A DNA stretch of 64,000 nt from Chionis minor (Eukaryota > Chordata > Aves > Charadriiformes > Chionididae), in contig VZSF01017903.1 in the NCBI GenBank assembly GCA_013398295.1, positions 1,186,062-1,250,061 on the forward strand, read 5' to 3'. This document shows positions 37,652 to 48,500 of this stretch, piece after piece. Position 1 is the first letter of the stretch. Each line of letters starts with the position of its first letter. Position numbers and translations under genes: made by a program. Under the pieces are notes generated by a model. That model did no database searches, was not told the origin of the DNA, and was given only the letters and a program-made list of their open reading frames with translations.

Positions 37652-40329
37652 GTAAGAAATATAAGCTACTATTCTCCATGAAGACATACCTTTGTCAGTA
37701 AAGGGAGGATTTGTACATACAATTTCCCTTAATAATCAAATGTTTGGGTGTGACAGTGTTTTGCTTGGTACTTTCATCAACTCCTTCAGACTCTTATCTC
37801 TCCAGTATTATTTGCTTCCTTATAATTTATAATTGTAACTTTCAACTTGGTATTTAGTAGACTATAACACATATTATTGCTCTAAGCTGTAAAATAAGAA
37901 CCCATCTTGCTTTCAAAGGGGAGTGGTCTTTATTAGTGGTTTCCAAAGATACAGATTTTTTTTTCGTTTATAATTTGTTGTTGCAGTAAATGTGTGCTTC
38001 GTGATACAAAATTTGTAAAGCAATGTAAAAATTGTGAGCTTTTATACATTATAAGAAGTGCACCTACGACTTAAGATGGTGTGTTTTATAACCAAGAGGA
38101 GACTGACAAATTTGAGAATGAATTTTGCTTCAAATTTTCAAGGTTACAGCCTGGTGCAAATTTTCAGCGTGGTTTGTGTGTCTTTCTGCAAGGGAATCGC
38201 AAGCAGGTTGACAGCCCCATTCCAAATTGTGGTCTGTGAACACAAACAGAGAAAAGACTTTTTTTTTTTAGCGTTTTTTTAAAACTAACACTGAACTGCA
38301 TCATTGTAAAATCTGAATTCCACCCTCCATCATAGGTGGCATGATATTTAGTCCTTACATTTTAAATAATTCTTTTATGATTAGTATTAATGGGTGTGAA
38401 CTCTGTTCACACACACTATTATTCCCAATATTTACACCTGGCAAAGATTTTGCAGAATATTCTGAGAATTTGTTCAGCATTTTTCAGAGTAACAATCCAG
38501 TGTTCGGTATTACTTAAAAATTGACAATGGGGATACAGTGTCTTGCTTCTGACTGAAGAGTTATGATAAAGTGAACTCATTCCCTCATAAGTAGGGTATT
38601 TGGGGCACTCTTTGTCTCTAGTATTTCTTTCCCTAGCAGGTATCCATAAATTCAGGTAAGGATAAACCTGAAATTAGGATATCCATAATCTTGGAATATT
38701 TTCCTATTTCTTCAAAGGAAAAAAAGAAAATTAGAAAGTAATTTGTGCTTAGGACAATCCATCCTCTGTGTGCAGTTTCACAAATGACCAAAAGTAAAGA
38801 GCGCGTGTGGTCACAGGGAGGTGGATCAATGCCAGTGGGTGCTATTGGCTCCTTTGATAAAAAAACCGTTTAGAAGGTAGATAACGATCTTAAACATTTG
38901 TCTTTCATTTGATTCAAATACATGATTTAATGGCATTTAAGAAGCTTAGAGATAAACCAGAACTCAGTCAAATTCATCTTGGGCCCTCAGTCTTGCTTTT
39001 AAGGTCAAGTAATCTTTAGTAGGTTTAATTTGGGTCCCTCTCTTTTTCTCCTTGTATTCTGATATTGCAAAGGCTGTGAAAGAGCCAAGCCCTGGAAACT
39101 TTACTGGGCACTGAAGATTTTGGTCCAGCTAGCACAGCAGAGATGTGAACTGAGCTAGTGCTGCACCTCGAGACCCAAAGCCGCAGCCTCTGGGTGTTTT
39201 ATATGGAAAATAATAGCAAAGCATTTACCTGTTGACTTCTGGAATCACATAACATGGTCTTCTCCCAGCCTAGGAAAATTTTCCTGGGGTTTTTAATAAG
39301 GTTACTGCCTCAACAAAGCTGAAAGGGTGGATGATGGAGGGTGTTACTGGTTTTGGAAGGCTGGTTTTTTAGGCTTTCTGACTTTTGTCCTTTGCATTGT
39401 GTAATATGAATTGTGCTTTTTCTTTTAGCAATATAAATTACAGATTTGAGAAAGTAACAGTGCTCAAGTCTTTATTTTGATTAACTCAGGCGTTGAGGGA
39501 GAGTTTAAAAACAAATAATAAAGGAAGCTTTTTAAAAAAAGAAATAAAACACCATCTCTAAAATTAATGTTTCTTCAGTAAGTTCACAGATTTACAAAAA
39601 AAGAAATTGTGGTGTGATTGTTAAAAAAAACAAAAAAACCCCAAACAAACAAAAAACCAAAACAACAACAAAAAAAACCAAACCCAAAACCTGAATAAAA
39701 CTGCTAATTAGTAGTCAAATATCAGATTAATAGGATTTCTTGGATGTGGAACACAGCCTTTTAAGAGCAGTACATTATGTCTAACAGCTAAAAAGAGGCT
39801 TCTGAGGAGCCGTTTGTGCAACTGGTTTTAAATTGAATTGATCATGGTACTCACAAGTTTCTTCTGCGGAATTGGTTTTCCCTTCTCAAACTCTGTAGCA
39901 GGTTTGATTCAAAATCGAATCCTTCTTCTTATGCTTTTAATTTGTTTTAGTTTTCACAGAAATCAAAGAACTAATGAGTAGAGTCTTCAGAAGTGGTTTA
40001 TTCTCCATTAGCAGTGATAGATTTCCCCCCCCCCCGACGTTTTCTCCATTGACAGGTTGAATAACAAGGATTAACATGAGCTGGAGGCATGGGTGTTTTA
40101 TACATATATAAAATATATATAAAAAAATTATAAAACCTTTCATCTATACATAAGGCATCCATGGAGAAGTCTCATAGACCATGTTAACCATCAATCAATA
40201 GAGAGCTGTCAGGATTTTGTTCAGAACACAGCAATTTTCTTTAAACCCGCCATCAATCCAAGTTATGGCCCCTTTGAACACGGAGCACGTTTGATGACGC
40301 TGAGGTTGGGTCTGTTTTCTGCTTTACAG
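37652..40329 (+). other. SLC49A4: Last SLC49A4 intron
   Basis: This 2.7 kb intron runs from donor gtaaga to acceptor tctgctttacag. From 39523 onward its sequence is part of copy A of the false tandem duplication. An A-rich, C-punctuated simple tract occupies about 39619-39692. Confidence 0.9.
39619..39692 (+). repeat. A-rich simple sequence with C interruptions
   Basis: This low-complexity tract is made of A runs broken by C, CC and CCC (patterns such as caaacaaac and aacaacaac). It is repeated in copy B at +2575. It may be the decayed tail of a retroposed sequence or simply expanded simple sequence; no body of an element was recognised upstream. Confidence 0.75.
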
Positions 40330-40445
40330 AGTTTTCCTGGTTCAACTGGTGCCTGCCAGGATCCTGTCTGCTCAGCCTGCTCCTCATCCTCTGCTTCCGC
40401 GAGTCCTATGACAGACTCTATCTTGATGTGGTTGTCTCTGTGTGA
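40330..40445 (+). CDS. SLC49A4: SLC49A4 terminal coding exon (about residues 442-479): TM12 and C-terminus
   Basis: There are 116 coding nt with the stop TGA at 40443-40445. The exon encodes [12 protein letters not shown], then [20 protein letters not shown] and VVVSV. This is helix 12 with a short cytosolic tail, identical to human as I recall it except F for L in the first residues. The acceptor is ctgctttacag. The exon is in phase with the one ending at 37651. The same exon appears again at 42905 and 43763 in the duplicated block; only one is expected to exist in the genome. Confidence 0.97.
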
Positions 40446-42096
40446 TAACGCTGGACTGGTGAGAGGTTGGAAGAGACTGGAAGTCAGCTTTGCAGTCTGC
40501 ACAACTGCCTGGATTTGCACGGCCCAACAGCGGAAAAACAAAGAAATTACAGGACTTAACTGTGGCTTTATTAGGGAGGGTGAGGCACAGGCTGTTCTTG
40601 CATTCAGGACCACCTTGATTTGCGATAAACGTGGAACTTGAGTGGCGATAACGATGCCGAAATGCACAAAGAGAATATATATGATATACAGGTCCCGGTG
40701 CCGGGGCTCTCTATTTAAAAGGCTGTCGATGTAGCAGTGAGGTGTACAGTTGTGTGGGTGTGTGCGTGCATGCGTGTGTGCAGACTTAAGGTTGTACACA
40801 CCGAGGTACCAGTAATCTTCAGAGTCTTCTATCAGAATAGGAATAGTGAAGAATCTTAACAAAAGGAAAAAAAAAAAGGCAAAAGAAAAAAAAAATTTAA
40901 AATCTCTCTTTTACGTCACTAGTCCCTTATATAATGAATTTCCATTAAACAGTTAAGCTAAAACAATTTGGTGCTTGTACACTACATTTACATTCTAATC
41001 AAGTGGTTTCTGATACAAGACACTGGTACCAGGGTTTTTAGCCATACTAAATGTCCCAAACAATCCTTGCCGTGTTGTTGGAGGTGTTTGTTACCACCCT
41101 GGAGCACATGTAAACGATAGCTTTAGCTGCCACTGAAACCCAACTTGGGCCCTCAGTCACCTCTGAAATACCACCGTGGGTCTGCATCTCCTGGACATGG
41201 AGCACCTGTGGTATCTCAGAAGTTTACTGGAGCGTCACTCTTGGTAAGTGTTGCTGTTTTAAAGGCCACCACTGTGTCACCTTTTCATCCCCCGTCTCCA
41301 GTACTGCCTTTTTTACTGTGAGGACCTGCCCGTGCCACTGAATACTGTGGGGTGTGGATGTCCGAGTCCCACTACTTCTCTTCTGATACTCTAAGGGGTG
41401 CGTGGTTTTTAGCATTAGTTTATGACTGAGGGTGCCTAAACAATATTGTTTGTTAACTCAAATCTTTAAAATCACTATTTCCTAAAAAAAAAAACCCAAC
41501 TTTCTAGTTGATGAGGCGAAATGACAATGAGTTTGACAACGAGAAATAACTCATGAGTTTTGGCATAATATGGGAAATATAATGCCCGCTCTTTTTATCA
41601 GTACTAATCTGCGGTCATTCTGGCCCTTACTTGAACGTAAATATTAAAGACATTTTGAATAGTTTTTTAACTCAATTTTAAACCTGCTAACGATTTCCTA
41701 ATTATATTCTTAGATTTCAGTTCAGCATCATTCACAGTATTTCCATGTGTGTGTTTTGTGCTTTGCGTTGGGGGGGGAGGGCGTGTGTGTGCGCGCGCGT
41801 GTGCATATTTATAGCTATGTATACACAAATAAAACTTATATATATATCTTTTATATATAAGTTATATAAGGGTATGTGTTTACATAGGTTTATTTTAAGT
41901 AATCGTGTCTCTGGATGGTGGTATGCGGGTGTTTGTAAGTAAACCGGTCACTGCTGTGAATGGAAATGCATACATGTGCTGTCTGTGACATGACATTTTT
42001 TTTTCAGGGGGTGAATGATTTCCTACCGTGGCAATTTTATGGCGAGGGGGTGCGGGCACGTGTTGGAGTAGGCTGGTGTGCAGGGTTCTGCCTCTG
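40446..42096 (+). other. SLC49A4: SLC49A4 proximal 3' UTR (copy A)
   Basis: This is non-coding sequence after the stop. It contains an alternating GT/GC tract (40758-40782), two further poly-A runs near 40866-40895, a G8 plus GT/GC tract (41770-41806), and an AATAAA at 41828-41833. An open frame of 199 codons runs antisense across this region and the last exon (40263-40862) but has no recognisable motifs. Confidence 0.8.
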
Positions 42097-42097
42097 N
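42097..42097. other. Single N at junction of copies A and B
   Basis: One undetermined base separates the end of copy A (cctctg) from the start of copy B (ggaagc). It acts as a contig join rather than a base-call ambiguity, because the sequence jumps back 2575 nt at this point. Confidence 0.95.
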
Positions 42098-43459
42098 GGA
42101 AGCTTTTTAAAAAAAGAAATAAAACACCATCTCTAAAATTAATGTTTCTTCAGTAAGTTCACAGATTTACAAAAAAAGAAATTGTGGTGTGATTGTTAAA
42201 AAAAACAAAAAAACCCCAAACAAACAAAAAACCAAAACAACAACAAAAAAAACCAAACCCAAAACCTGAATAAAACTGCTAATTAGTAGTCAAATATCAG
42301 ATTAATAGGATTTCTTGGATGTGGAACACAGCCTTTTAAGAGCAGTACATTATGTCTAACAGCTAAAAAGAGGCTTCTGAGGAGCCGTTTGTGCAACTGG
42401 TTTTAAATTGAATTGATCATGGTACTCACAAGTTTCTTCTGCGGAATTGGTTTTCCCTTCTCAAACTCTGTAGCAGGTTTGATTCAAAATCGAATCCTTC
42501 TTCTTATGCTTTTAATTTGTTTTAGTTTTCACAGAAATCAAAGAACTAATGAGTAGAGTCTTCAGAAGTGGTTTATTCTCCATTAGCAGTGATAGATTTC
42601 CCCCCCCCCCGACGTTTTCTCCATTGACAGGTTGAATAACAAGGATTAACATGAGCTGGAGGCATGGGTGTTTTATACATATATAAAATATATATAAAAA
42701 AATTATAAAACCTTTCATCTATACATAAGGCATCCATGGAGAAGTCTCATAGACCATGTTAACCATCAATCAATAGAGAGCTGTCAGGATTTTGTTCAGA
42801 ACACAGCAATTTTCTTTAAACCCGCCATCAATCCAAGTTATGGCCCCTTTGAACACGGAGCACGTTTGATGACGCTGAGGTTGGGTCTGTTTTCTGCTTT
42901 ACAGAGTTTTCCTGGTTCAACTGGTGCCTGCCAGGATCCTGTCTGCTCAGCCTGCTCCTCATCCTCTGCTTCCGCGAGTCCTATGACAGACTCTATCTTG
43001 ATGTGGTTGTCTCTGTGTGATAACGCTGGACTGGTGAGAGGTTGGAAGAGACTGGAAGTCAGCTTTGCAGTCTGCACAACTGCCTGGATTTGCACGGCCC
43101 AACAGCGGAAAAACAAAGAAATTACAGGACTTAACTGTGGCTTTATTAGGGAGGGTGAGGCACAGGCTGTTCTTGCATTCAGGACCACCTTGATTTGCGA
43201 TAAACGTGGAACTTGAGTGGCGATAACGATGCCGAAATGCACAAAGAGAATATATATGATATACAGGTCCCGGTGCCGGGGCTCTCTATTTAAAAGGCTG
43301 TCGATGTAGCAGTGAGGTGTACAGTTGTGTGGGTGTGCGCGTGCATGCGTGTGTGCAGACTTAAGGTTGTACACACCGAGGTACCAGTAATCTTCAGAGT
43401 CTTCTATCAGAATAGGAATAGTGAAGAATCTTAACAAAAGGAAAAAAAAAAAGGCAAAA
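42098..43459 (+). repeat. Copy B: partial duplicate of 39523-40884
   Basis: This 1362-nt segment is essentially identical to copy A at an offset of 2575. I saw one difference, C at 43338 where A has T at 40763. It ends in ggcaaaa just before the N at 43460, in the middle of poly-A-rich sequence. It contains a complete second copy of the terminal SLC49A4 exon. Confidence 0.97.
42905..43020 (+). other. SLC49A4: Duplicate SLC49A4 terminal exon in copy B (probable assembly artefact)
   Basis: The sequence and acceptor (ctttacag) match 40330-40445, including the TGA stop. The exon could be spliced in principle, but it lacks an independent upstream gene and sits in an N-bounded fragment. It should not be annotated as a second gene, pseudogene or alternative last exon without long-read support. 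Confidence 0.93.
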
Positions 43460-43460
43460 N
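43460..43460. other. Single N at junction of copies B and C
   Basis: One undetermined base separates copy B, broken in an A-rich tract, from copy C, which begins part-way through a C homopolymer. The unit has 11 C at 40025-40035, but copy C has only 8. Breakage at two homopolymers fits a sequencing or assembly join. Confidence 0.95.
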
Positions 43461-43762
43461 CCCCCCCCGACGTTTTCTCCATTGACAGGTTGAATAACAA
43501 GGATTAACATGAGCTGGAGGCATGGGTGTTTTATACATATATAAAATATATATAAAAAAATTATAAAACCTTTCATCTATACATAAGGCATCCATGGAGA
43601 AGTCTCATAGACCATGTTAACCATCAATCAATAGAGAGCTGTCAGGATTTTGTTCAGAACACAGCAATTTTCTTTAAACCCGCCATCAATCCAAGTTATG
43701 GCCCCTTTGAACACGGAGCACGTTTGATGACGCTGAGGTTGGGTCTGTTTTCTGCTTTACAG

Positions 43763-43878
43763 AGTTTTCCTGGTTCAACTGGTGCCTGCCAGGATCCTGT
43801 CTGCTCAGCCTGCTCCTCATCCTCTGCTTCCGCGAGTCCTATGACAGACTCTATCTTGATGTGGTTGTTTCTGTGTGA
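43763..43878 (+). other. SLC49A4: Duplicate SLC49A4 terminal exon in copy C (probable assembly artefact or second haplotype)
   Basis: This is a third appearance of the terminal exon with its acceptor and TGA stop, differing from copy A by one synonymous base (valine GTT for GTC). The difference suggests that copies A and C may be two haplotypes or contain a sequencing error. Because copy C joins the unique downstream 3' UTR, the true transcript 3' end should be read from here. Confidence 0.93.
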
Positions 43879-45260
43879 TAACGCTGGACTGGTGAGAGGT
43901 TGGAAGAGACTGGAAGTCAGCTTTGCAGTCTGCACAACTGCCTGGATTTGCACGGCCCAACAGCGGAAAAACAAAGAAATTACAGGACTTAACTGTGGCT
44001 TTATTAGGGAGGGTGAGGCACAGGCTGTTCTTGCATTCAGGACCACCTTGATTTGCGATAAACGTGGAACTTGAGTGGCGATAACGATGCCGAAATGCAC
44101 AAAGAGAATATATATGATATACAGGTCCCGGTGCCGGGGCTCTCTATTTAAAAGGCTGTCGATGTAGCAGTGAGGTGTACAGTTGTGTGGGTGTGTGCGT
44201 GCATGCGTGTGTGCAGACTTAAGGTTGTACACACCGAGGTACCAGTAATCTTCAGAGTCTTCTATCAGAATAGGAATAGTGAAGAATCTTAACAAAAGGA
44301 AAAAAAAAAAGGCAAAAGAAAAAAAAAATTTAAAATCTCTCTTTTACGTCACTAGTCCCTTATATAATGAATTTCCATTAAACAGTTAAGCTAAAACAAT
44401 TTGGTGCTTGTACACTACATTTACATTCTAATCAAGTGGTTTCTGATACAAGACACTGGTACCAGGGTTTTTAGCCATACTAAATGTCCCAAACAATCCT
44501 TGCCGTGTTGTTGGAGGTGTTTGTTACCACCCTGGAGCACATGTAAACGATAGCTTTAGCTGCCACTGAAACCCAACTTGGGCCCTCAGTCACCTCTGAA
44601 ATACCACCGTGGGTCTGCATCTCCTGGACATGGAGCACCTGTGGTATCTCAGAAGTTTACTGGAGCGTCACTCTTGGTAAGTGTTGCTGTTTTAAAGGCC
44701 ACCACTGTGTCACCTTTTCATCCCCCGTCTCCAGTACTGCCTTTTTTACTGTGAGGACCTGCCCGTGCCACTGAATACTGTGGGGTGTGGATGTCCGAGT
44801 CCCACTACTTCTCTTCTGATACTCTAAGGGGTGCGTGGTTTTTAGCATTAGTTTATGACTGAGGGTGCCTAAACAATATTGTTTGTTAACTCAAATCTTT
44901 AAAATCACTATTTCCTAAAAAAAAAAACCCAACTTTCTAGTTGATGAGGCGAAATGACAATGAGTTTGACAACGAGAAATAACTCATGAGTTTTGGCATA
45001 ATATGGGAAATATAATGCCCGCTCTTTTTATCAGTACTAATCTGCGGTCATTCTGGCCCTTACTTGAACGTAAATATTAAAGACATTTTGAATAGTTTTT
45101 TAACTCAATTTTAAACCTGCTAACGATTTCCTAATTATATTCTTAGATTTCAGTTCAGCATCATTCACAGTATTTCCATGTGTGTGTTTTGTGCTTTGCG
45201 TTGGGGGGGGAGGGCGTGTGTGTGCGCGCGCGTGTGCATATTTATAGCTATGTATACACA

Positions 45261-45266
45261 AATAAA
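45261..45266 (+). promoter_or_regulatory. Candidate proximal poly(A) signal of SLC49A4 (AATAAA)
   Basis: This AATAAA lies about 1.4 kb after the stop of copy C. The matching signal in copy A is 41828-41833. It is followed within 30-100 nt by GU-rich sequence (ggtatgtgttt, then gtgtctctggatggtggt and gtgtttgtaag), which is the expected downstream element. A perfect 12-bp hairpin, aacttatatata paired with tatatataagtt, starts on its last base. Confidence 0.55.
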
Positions 45267-45529
45267 ACTTATATATATATCTTTTATATATAAGTTATAT
45301 AAGGGTATGTGTTTACATAGGTTTATTTTAAGTAATCGTGTCTCTGGATGGTGGTATGCGGGTGTTTGTAAGTAAACCGGTCACTGCTGTGAATGGAAAT
45401 GCATACATGTGCTGTCTGTGACATGACATTTTTTTTTCAGGGGGTGAATGATTTCCTACCGTGGCAATTTTATGGCGAGGGGGTGCGGGCACGTGTTGGA
45501 GTAGGCTGGTGTGCAGGGTTCTGCCTCTG

Positions 45530-48500
45530 TCGAAGCCTGAATCAAAGGCCCTTTGCTCCTGCGCGGGGCTCTTCTCTGCCACCCTGGGGTGACACCGACA
45601 CTGTAAACTCACTTGAGTAAACGCTGACCTGGGTGCTGCCTTTCGGACCTGCTCGTTCTGTCTGCTCTCCTTTTGCAGGGGGAATATGCCGCTAATACCC
45701 TCCACTCAGGAGTGTATCTGGGCAGTAAAATGAAACAACCTGTTCTCTGCTTTTATGTTTTCGGAGCAATGGATGTATTTATTGTAGTAACAGAAAATTG
45801 ACTTAACTCATAGCCTGTATTAGCTACTAAATGATCTTTTCTGTCTTGAAGCAGGGCTCTTTGTAGAAATGGAGCTAACCTACATTGGGATAACTAAATC
45901 AATCTAACCAGCACATTCAGAACCGCTGGCATCGTCCTCTTAGCATTTTTCAGATGAACGGTATTAACTGTCCAACTTCTTTTTACTATGTTTTAGTGCC
46001 TGGAATAGTTTCAGTATCCAGTAGCTGCTGCTACCTATTGTCTTCTGAAACCAAGGATCGCTTGCCAAGAGTCTGATTGGAGTTGCATTGTCATGGCAGA
46101 ATTGCAAGCTCAGATGGCTCTTCGGAGCTCTGCTTCTGCAATTTACTGTAGCTATATTAAGATTAAAACTGCGTAGTTCAGGCACTGTCCCGGGTGACAG
46201 AGATTTCTAATCCTTTTGCTGTCCTGGCTATTTTAAGATGGAGACGCTCTTCAGGCAGTATTCAGACTATCACCTATTCTGCCTCTGTTCCAGAGAGCAT
46301 TGAAGAATTCAAAATTTGTCAGTGCTGCCAGACGCAGACTCTCCCCAGTTAGGGGAGAAGAGTGAACATCTTGTTTTTAAACCCTGCTGATTGTTCTTCT
46401 GAGCCGGTGTGAGTTGCTGGCTGCTCTCTTGAACCTTTGATGCTTTGGTAAAAGTTCCTGTGTCTGTCTTGGGCACTGTAGTGCGTGGTCTTAATTACAG
46501 CCCTTGATGCCTCTGCACCGAAAGAGAGATGTTATCCAGAGCCGAGCGGCACGGTAGGGCTCTGCTGGAGACCTCGCTGGGGTTGCAGGCACCGTTCTGC
46601 AGCTGGGGCTCAACCAGAGTTCCCAGCGAGCCTGATGGAAATCTGCCTGAGTGAAAACCAAAGGATCGCTCCCAAATTATTTGAAGTTGTGCAGGACGCT
46701 GCTGCATTCCATACACACACAACGTCCCACCTTTAGGATTTTATTATATTAGCAAGTCTGGCTCGGGACGGAGGTGGGGGTTGCAAATGTGCTTGCTGAG
46801 ATCTCTAAAAAATGTTTTACCCTGCGTGCTCAGCAGCAGCATCCTTCTGTGGAGGAGCAGTCCGTTTCGTGCCAGTAACCCAGCTGAACCTGTGGGAATA
46901 TTTTTTGGATATGGGTTGTCACTAGGTCCACCTCTGGATTTACTGGAGGTTCCAGCTGTCAGGTTAATGACACTTTATTGGAAGTTGGAGTTTGAGACCA
47001 CAGAGAGGGCTCTAAGCAATGCCGATACAATTAGCAGTAGTGCAGAGCAGGCTCAAACCAGTTAATATTTCTTTTATTAGTTACTTGAAGTTCTAAGTCT
47101 CTCTATAACTTCTGAGTCATCATCCACAATGGGGTTTTTTGTCTAAATGGGACATTACCTTGTGCCGACGTTGGCTGCTGCCTGGCCTTTGGCTTGCAAG
47201 CAGAGGAAGGTGCCCTGGGAAGTTGTAATATTTGCTTCTCTTCGTGGCCTGTAAGTTCACAGCTCTGAAGAACATTTTTTTTTTCCCAGCAGCGCAGAGT
47301 CCTCTAAGATAGAAATAACTGTGCTAAGTTTTATATTGAAAATGCTAGGAAGGGTGCTCTGTAATGACTGCTCTCTCTTCATAAGTTCTTCATTTTAAGT
47401 GTGGGCTGTTCCTCAGGTTTCTGCTCGGCTCGGAAGGCTTTCTTCTGTTGAGCTGTGGAGCTGCGCTAGCTTTTGTGCTGCTAATGAGGAAGCTCGGGGT
47501 TAGTAGATGTAGGCTCCTCTTACGGCGCTGTTTGCTGTCTCTCTTCACTGCATTAATTTCCTTTTGGTTCCTTTGCCTTCCCGAGTGGCTGCCTGCTCCC
47601 CTGAGCTGCAGTCCATGCGGGAGGCATGGAGAACTTCCATGCTCTCAGGCCAGTTTTAGAGGCGTGGGTTGGCTGACCATTTGCTTAATATGCATAAAAA
47701 TAGTAGTTTTTTAGAAAACCATGCAAGCTTGGAGAAAGTGCAGACCCATAGGATTTTGCACCTATGTGAGCAGATTGTTACGAGCAGGCTGTAATTTGCC
47801 TGAAACCTGTAGTTTTAGCCCCCTACACCCAGAGAGGCCAAGCTGATGGGCACCGTACACATTAGGTATTCTGGCTCACAGCATCACGGAGCTATTCCCA
47901 GCCATCTGACAGAGCCGAAATGAATGGAAGTAGGACGTCTTTAATCTTGGAGCCGGTTGGAAAAACCCGAGGCTGCGTCAGCGTCTGCACTGGTAACTCC
48001 AGGGAGTGCCAGGCTGACGGACTGAGGAGATGGGGGGTTTCCGAGGGGCATTTCAACACTGAAATTATTGCATTGAGTTCATCAAATCCATACAAAATGT
48101 AAAGTTTTCCGATGACAGGGATGTTAATGCCTGGCTTGTCCTACAGTTAACTTAGCAAGTGACTGTGTAGCCTTACACTGTAATATAAACAAGCTGAATT
48201 GATTGATATGCATATATTGGCTGTTACTAGAAAGGGAAGTGCTGTTTAATTGCGAGGCTTGACTGCAATATGAATGGGAATTGGGCAGTTTGCACAGTGG
48301 ATATAACTGTCCCATAATGCTAGGACAGCAGGGTTTAAATTTTTCATCTTCTTTTCTTCTATTGGGTCAAATATTAATAATTATCTATGGCAAAGGTGGT
48401 CTTCTGTTTCAGTAGTTTGGGGGTGTCTCATTTTAGACTAAGTTTGGATCTTTTAGAACTTCTAGACTGAGTTTCTTACGCTTGTAAGAAAGCACACGTG

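Larger units (their letters stand above)
39523..42096 (+). repeat. Copy A of N-bounded triplicated segment (intron end, last SLC49A4 exon, 3' UTR)
   Basis: This 2574-nt segment starts ggaagcttttt and ends ttctgcctctg immediately before the N at 42097. The same sequence reappears at +2575 (copy B, first 1362 nt) and +3433 (copy C, last 2069 nt). It is the only copy spanning the full unit. Its left flank is continuous with the normal last intron and its right flank is cut by the N. Confidence 0.97.
43461..45529 (+). repeat. Copy C: partial duplicate of 40028-42096, continuous with downstream unique sequence
   Basis: This 2069-nt segment sits at an offset of 3433 from copy A. I saw one difference in the exon, T at 43869 against C at 40436, which is synonymous in a valine codon. 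Unlike copies A and B, its right end reads straight into unique sequence from 45530, so it is the copy anchored to the downstream genome. Confidence 0.97.

Noticed and set aside
40263..40862. 199-codon open frame antisense to the terminal SLC49A4 exon, repeated at 42838 and 43696
   Set aside because: It overlaps a well-supported exon and its 3' UTR on the other strand, contains low-complexity residues read from the GT/GC tract, and recurs only because the segment is duplicated in the assembly.
39523..45529. Biological tandem triplication or alternative last exons of SLC49A4
   Set aside because: Copy ends coincide with single Ns and homopolymers, and only copies A (left) and C (right) connect to unique flanks, which points to an assembly join.
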